Shown: piece after piece, positions 44,201 through 47,288 of the stretch
Layout of the letters: each line of letters begins with the position of its first letter
Position numbering within the stretch: the first letter of the stretch is position 1
Assembly (NCBI GenBank): GCA_003153275.1
Contig: PLXX01000103.1
Coordinates: forward strand, 1 to 47,288
Direction of reading: 5' to 3'
Source of the DNA: Nitrospiraceae bacterium
Lineage (GTDB): Bacteria; Nitrospirota; Thermodesulfovibrionia; Thermodesulfovibrionales; UBA6898
DNA length: 47,288 nt
Translations under genes and position numbers: made by a program
Notes under the pieces: model-generated
The model's input: only the letters and a program-made list of their open reading frames with translations
Databases searched by the model: none
What the model was told of the DNA's origin: nothing

Positions 44201-45811
44201 GTGGAGAACACGAGCGACCAGAAGGGGAAGATCGCCAGAGCAGCAGGCATAATGTCTGCTGCTACCTTTATAAGCCGGATCCTCGGATATGTCAAGGATA
44301 TGATCCTTGCGGGGTTCTTCGGGGCGACCGGTCTTTCAGACACTTTTTTTACGGCCTTCAGAATACCCAATCTGTTGCGTGAGCTGTTTGCCGAGGGCTC
44401 GATGTCCTCAGCCTTCATCCCGGTCCTGACAGAATACCGGCAGAAAAAAGGAGAGGCCGAGGCCCGGACCCTTGTCAGGATTACATACACATTTATCATT
44501 ATTGTTGTCGGTCTCGTCTGCCTTGTCGGCATTGTCTTTTCTCCTGCCATTGTTGCGGCGATAGCCCCGGGGTTTCTGAAATCATCAGAGAAGTTTGCTG
44601 CGACTGTTCTTTTGACGCGTATCATGTTCCCGTTACTTCTTTTCATAAGTCTGGCGTCGCTGATTATGGGCGCGCTGAATACGAAGAGGGTCTTTTTTAT
44701 TCCGACTCTTGCCCCTGCGATGCTCAATATAACTATTATCGCCATCGTTCTGTTCGGGGCCGGACTTTTCAGTCAGCCGATCATCGCGGTAGCTGCAGGC
44801 GTTGTTATTGGCGGGTTTGTCCAGTTTGCATTTCAGCTGCCTTCCTTTTTCAAAAACGGCTATAGCCTTGGTCTTAACACCTCATTCAGACATCCTGGAC
44901 TCAGGAGGATGGCCATCCTGGTGGTGCCTGCAACCATGGCCCTTGCGGTAAACCAGATCAATATCATTGTGAGCAACGTGCTTGCGTCATACCTCCCTGA
45001 GGGCAGCATCACCTATCTTTATTATGCGATGCGGCTTATCCAGTTCCCTGTCGGCATTTTTGGTGTGGCGATGGGGATGGCGGTACTGCCGACCCTTTCA
45101 GAGCATGCGGTTAAGGGGGATTTCAGGCGGTTGCGGAATGATTTTTCGTTTGCCCTCCGTCTCCTGTTCTTTATTGCCGTGCCGTCCATGGCTGGACTTA
45201 TCGCATTACGGGAGCCGATTATTAATCTCCTTTTCCAGAGAGGAGCGTTTGATTATGCAGCAACCAGAGGGACTGCTGATGCCCTTCTTTTCTATGCGCT
45301 GGGCATCTGGTCGATCGTTGGGGTCCGGGTGGTGACATCGACCTTCTATGCCATGCAGGACACGAAGACGCCTGTCAAGATTGCCGTCGCGGGGATGACC
45401 TCTAATATTCTCCTGAGCCTCATCCTGATGGGGCCGATGAAACATTCGGGCCTTGCCTTGGCGAATGCCCTTGCGTCAGGCATTAATTTCATGCTGCTAA
45501 GTTATTTCCTCAGGAAGAAACTCGGGCGGATGGATACACGCAGAATCGTGCGTTCTTTTCTGCGGATAGCGGCCGCATCCGTTGCCATGGGTATAGCAGG
45601 ATGGGCGGCACTTCATGGTGAACTTTGGAGGGCGGGCGGTCACAGCGGCCTCAAGGCTGTTTATCTATTGCTTGCCGTGGCCGGCTGTCTGACTATGTAT
45701 GCTGGTGTCAGCTATCTGCTCAAAAGCGAAGAGATGCAGTACCTGTATGATGTAGTCAGGAGGAAGCGTGCCGGATGGAACGGGACGGACGGAAGCCCTC
45801 AAATTGACTAA
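44201..45811 (+). CDS. murJ: Lipid II flippase MurJ
   Basis: 536 aa from GTG 44201 (TTG 44198 is equally possible). MOP-superfamily transporter with about 14 TM helices that flips lipid II for peptidoglycan synthesis. The family start is AAGIMSAATFISRILGYVKD-MILAGFFGATGLSDTFF, with FRIPNLLRELFAEGSMSSAFIPV including the conserved Arg-rich loop. GSITYLYYAMRLIQFPVGIF-GVAMGMAVLPTLSEHA is the second-half signature. Complete. tig follows after a 46-bp gap. Confidence 0.95.
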   Translation: MENTSDQKGKIARAAGIMSAATFISRILGYVKDMILAGFFGATGLSDTFFTAFRIPNLLRELFAEGSMSSAFIPVLTEYRQKKGEAEARTLVRITYTFIIIVVGLVCLVGIVFSPAIVAAIAPGFLKSSEKFAATVLLTRIMFPLLLFISLASLIMGALNTKRVFFIPTLAPAMLNITIIAIVLFGAGLFSQPIIAVAAGVVIGGFVQFAFQLPSFFKNGYSLGLNTSFRHPGLRRMAILVVPATMALAVNQINIIVSNVLASYLPEGSITYLYYAMRLIQFPVGIFGVAMGMAVLPTLSEHAVKGDFRRLRNDFSFALRLLFFIAVPSMAGLIALREPIINLLFQRGAFDYAATRGTADALLFYALGIWSIVGVRVVTSTFYAMQDTKTPVKIAVAGMTSNILLSLILMGPMKHSGLALANALASGINFMLLSYFLRKKLGRMDTRRIVRSFLRIAAASVAMGIAGWAALHGELWRAGGHSGLKAVYLLLAVAGCLTMYAGVSYLLKSEEMQYLYDVVRRKRAGWNGTDGSPQID

Positions 45812-45857
45812 AGAAGAGGCTATATTTTAGAGTAGATAAACACCCAAGGAGGCGACT

Positions 45858-47177
45858 TTGGCTACAGGCGTAGAGGATTTAAGCAGCACAAAAAAACGGA
45901 TTACGATAGAGATACCGGCTGACATCATCGAAAAGGAGTACAGCCGTTCTCTTGCGAATATACTTCAGAAGGCCAAGATTCCAGGCTTTAGACAGGGAAA
46001 GGCTCCGTTGAGCCTGATCGAAAAGAAATTTGGCGGAGATATTCGGTCCGAGATCCTTGATAAGCTTGTGCCTGAGCATTATTCACAGACGATGAAGTCG
46101 GCGACTCTGGTGCCGGTAGGGCTTCCGAGTATCGAAGGGACCCTGGAGATCAAGCGGGCCGAGCCGTTGGTCTTTTCGCTGACGGTTGAAGTCAGGCCGG
46201 AGATCAGCACTCTTACCTATACCGGCCTGAAAACGGACGATATACCAGTTGTTGTGACCGATGCCGAGGTTGAAGAGACAATCAAGGGTCTCCAGGAGGG
46301 TAGGGCCGTGTATGATGTCGTCGACCGTGAGATAAGAGAAGATGACCTTCTGGTCCTCGATTATCTAAAGCTCGACCCTTCAGGCGAAAATGAGATCACC
46401 TCGGCAAAGGACCAGGTTATGAATCTCGGGACCAGTCACGTTCCAAAGGGAATATCGGATGCGCTGGTCGGAAAAAAGAAGGGAGATGTTGTCGAGATTA
46501 CCCTCCCGGAGGTTGAGGACGGAGAGATAAAGGACGAAGAAGAAAAGGGTGACCGGCTGAAGATTACTATAAAAGAAGTGAAGGAGCAGAAGGTTCCCCC
46601 TGTTGATGATGAGCTTGCCAAGGACTTTGGCCACGACAGCCTCGATGCGCTTCGGGACAAGGTAAAAGAAGGCATCATGCGCAACAAAAAAGAGGGCGCC
46701 GAGGGTAAACAGAAGGCCCAGCTTCTCGAGGCATTGATCGGGAAGCATGACTTTGACCTTCCGGAATCGCTTCTTGAAGCCGAGCTCGAAAATCTTGTTC
46801 TGAATGCAAGTCATTCAAAGGGGGAGATGCAGTCCGCGCCAACGTCAGCGGATCAAGCAACGGGTCATGCGGCAGACCCTGCAGCGGAACATGAAAGGCT
46901 TACTGCGGAGCTGAGACCAAAAGCAATCCGTAATGTAAAATCATCGCTGCTCCTTGAAATGATTGCCGAAAAGGAAAAGGTGACGGTGACTGAGGACGAG
47001 ATAAAGAAGAGGATAGCGCTGCTTGCCAGGCATTTCAAGGCAACACCGGATGCAATTATCAATCTGTTCATGACCCGGGACGGCTCCCTTGAGAACCTTA
47101 GCAGGTCTCTCAGAGAAGAAAAGGTGCTGGACCTTGTCCTGGCAAAGGCTGAAATCAGCAAAGGAGAGTCAGTATGA
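45858..47177 (+). CDS. tig: Trigger factor
   Basis: 439 aa, TTG start with RBS AAGGAGG five bases upstream. Ribosome-bound chaperone and prolyl isomerase. The N-terminal ribosome-binding domain has the L23-binding signature GFRQGKAP (about residues 41-48). The PPIase (FKBP-like) domain starts near [14 protein letters not shown] (about residue 155) and the C-terminal helical arms follow. A low-complexity insertion near residues 320-345 ([20 protein letters not shown]) in the arm region is not typical. The clpP ATG overlaps its stop (ATGA), the usual tig-clpP order. Confidence 0.96.
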   Translation: MATGVEDLSSTKKRITIEIPADIIEKEYSRSLANILQKAKIPGFRQGKAPLSLIEKKFGGDIRSEILDKLVPEHYSQTMKSATLVPVGLPSIEGTLEIKRAEPLVFSLTVEVRPEISTLTYTGLKTDDIPVVVTDAEVEETIKGLQEGRAVYDVVDREIREDDLLVLDYLKLDPSGENEITSAKDQVMNLGTSHVPKGISDALVGKKKGDVVEITLPEVEDGEIKDEEEKGDRLKITIKEVKEQKVPPVDDELAKDFGHDSLDALRDKVKEGIMRNKKEGAEGKQKAQLLEALIGKHDFDLPESLLEAELENLVLNASHSKGEMQSAPTSADQATGHAADPAAEHERLTAELRPKAIRNVKSSLLLEMIAEKEKVTVTEDEIKKRIALLARHFKATPDAIINLFMTRDGSLENLSRSLREEKVLDLVLAKAEISKGESV

Positions 47178-47288
47178 GCGTTATACCTATTGTTATCGAA
47201 CAGACAGGACGGACTGAACGGGCATACGATATTTACTCTCGGCTTCTGAAGGACAGGATCATTTTCCTGGGAAGCTCAATCGACGACT
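47174..47288 (+). CDS. clpP: ATP-dependent Clp protease proteolytic subunit (5' end only)
   Basis: 38 codons visible: [20 protein letters not shown], then [18 protein letters not shown], the standard ClpP N-terminus. The catalytic Ser/His/Asp lie beyond the window. It overlaps tig by 4 bp, implying coupled translation. The order tig-clpP (usually clpX next) is common in bacteria. Confidence 0.93.
   Translation, partial: MSVIPIVIEQTGRTERAYDIYSRLLKDRIIFLGSSIDD

Overview
This is a bacterial chromosome segment of roughly 50% G+C. An LPS-type envelope gene (lapAB), a decayed outer-membrane porin, RND-type adaptor remnants and two periplasmic M16 peptidases point to a Gram-negative cell. The gene styles (short GT35 phosphorylase, MagIII-like glycosylase, signal-peptide MsrAB, AttH-type ABC operon) remind me of Nitrospirota (Thermodesulfovibrionia-like) or a deep Desulfobacterota lineage. 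That placement is an impression from protein style, not from a marker gene. I see no tRNA, rRNA, CRISPR array or prophage.

Layout. 1-7.5 kb: mreB (cut by the window edge) and an RDD membrane protein on the minus strand, a GT35 glucan phosphorylase with a probable leaderless promoter, an active/inactive M16 peptidase pair, and a HAMP-GGDEF protein. 7.6-12.4 kb: gyrA, rsmG, then a minus-strand group with a RF-like GGQ protein, a MagIII-type DNA glycosylase that ends exactly where its fourth Fe-S cysteine is expected, and a small membrane protein; then a frameshifted SEC-C mini-gene. 12.7-22.2 kb: the potassium locus, a 26-aa membrane ORF, kdpF-A-B-C, a decayed stretch (an ORF split by a nonsense codon and a wrecked porin gene), then kdpD-kdpE. 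22.2-24.3 kb: a graveyard with a GGDEF gene broken by an ISNCY end, an IS481-type transposase stub and a comM/yifB tail, interrupted by one intact tandem-PilZ gene.

24.3-31.3 kb: a lytic transglycosylase, then a compact run proA-nadD-rsfS-rlmH-(lapA+lapB fusion)-NIF3. 31.4-32.7 kb: a protein of ten near-uniform 40-residue TPRs. 32.7-37.9 kb: a TrmH/SpoU methyltransferase and a three-gene ABC/AttH operon on the minus strand with a recognisable promoter. 37.9-39.7 kb: a second graveyard, in which a membrane-fusion-protein fragment is joined in frame to a TnpB fragment, followed by a PstS-like scrap. 39.7-47.3 kb: msrAB, a structured leader and cbiQ-cbiO without cbiM (cbiO is fused to a small helical protein that kept its own Shine-Dalgarno and ATG), nudix, mgtC, murJ, tig and the start of clpP.

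The core genes are ordinary. The unusual material lies in gene fusions (lapA-lapB, cbiO-small protein, MFP-tnpB), in many fresh-looking single-lesion pseudogenes, in a family of related intergenic hairpin sequences (upstream of rsmG, the TPR gene and cbiQ), and in two start regions that look leaderless. I did not find a convincing new multi-gene defence or biosynthetic system.
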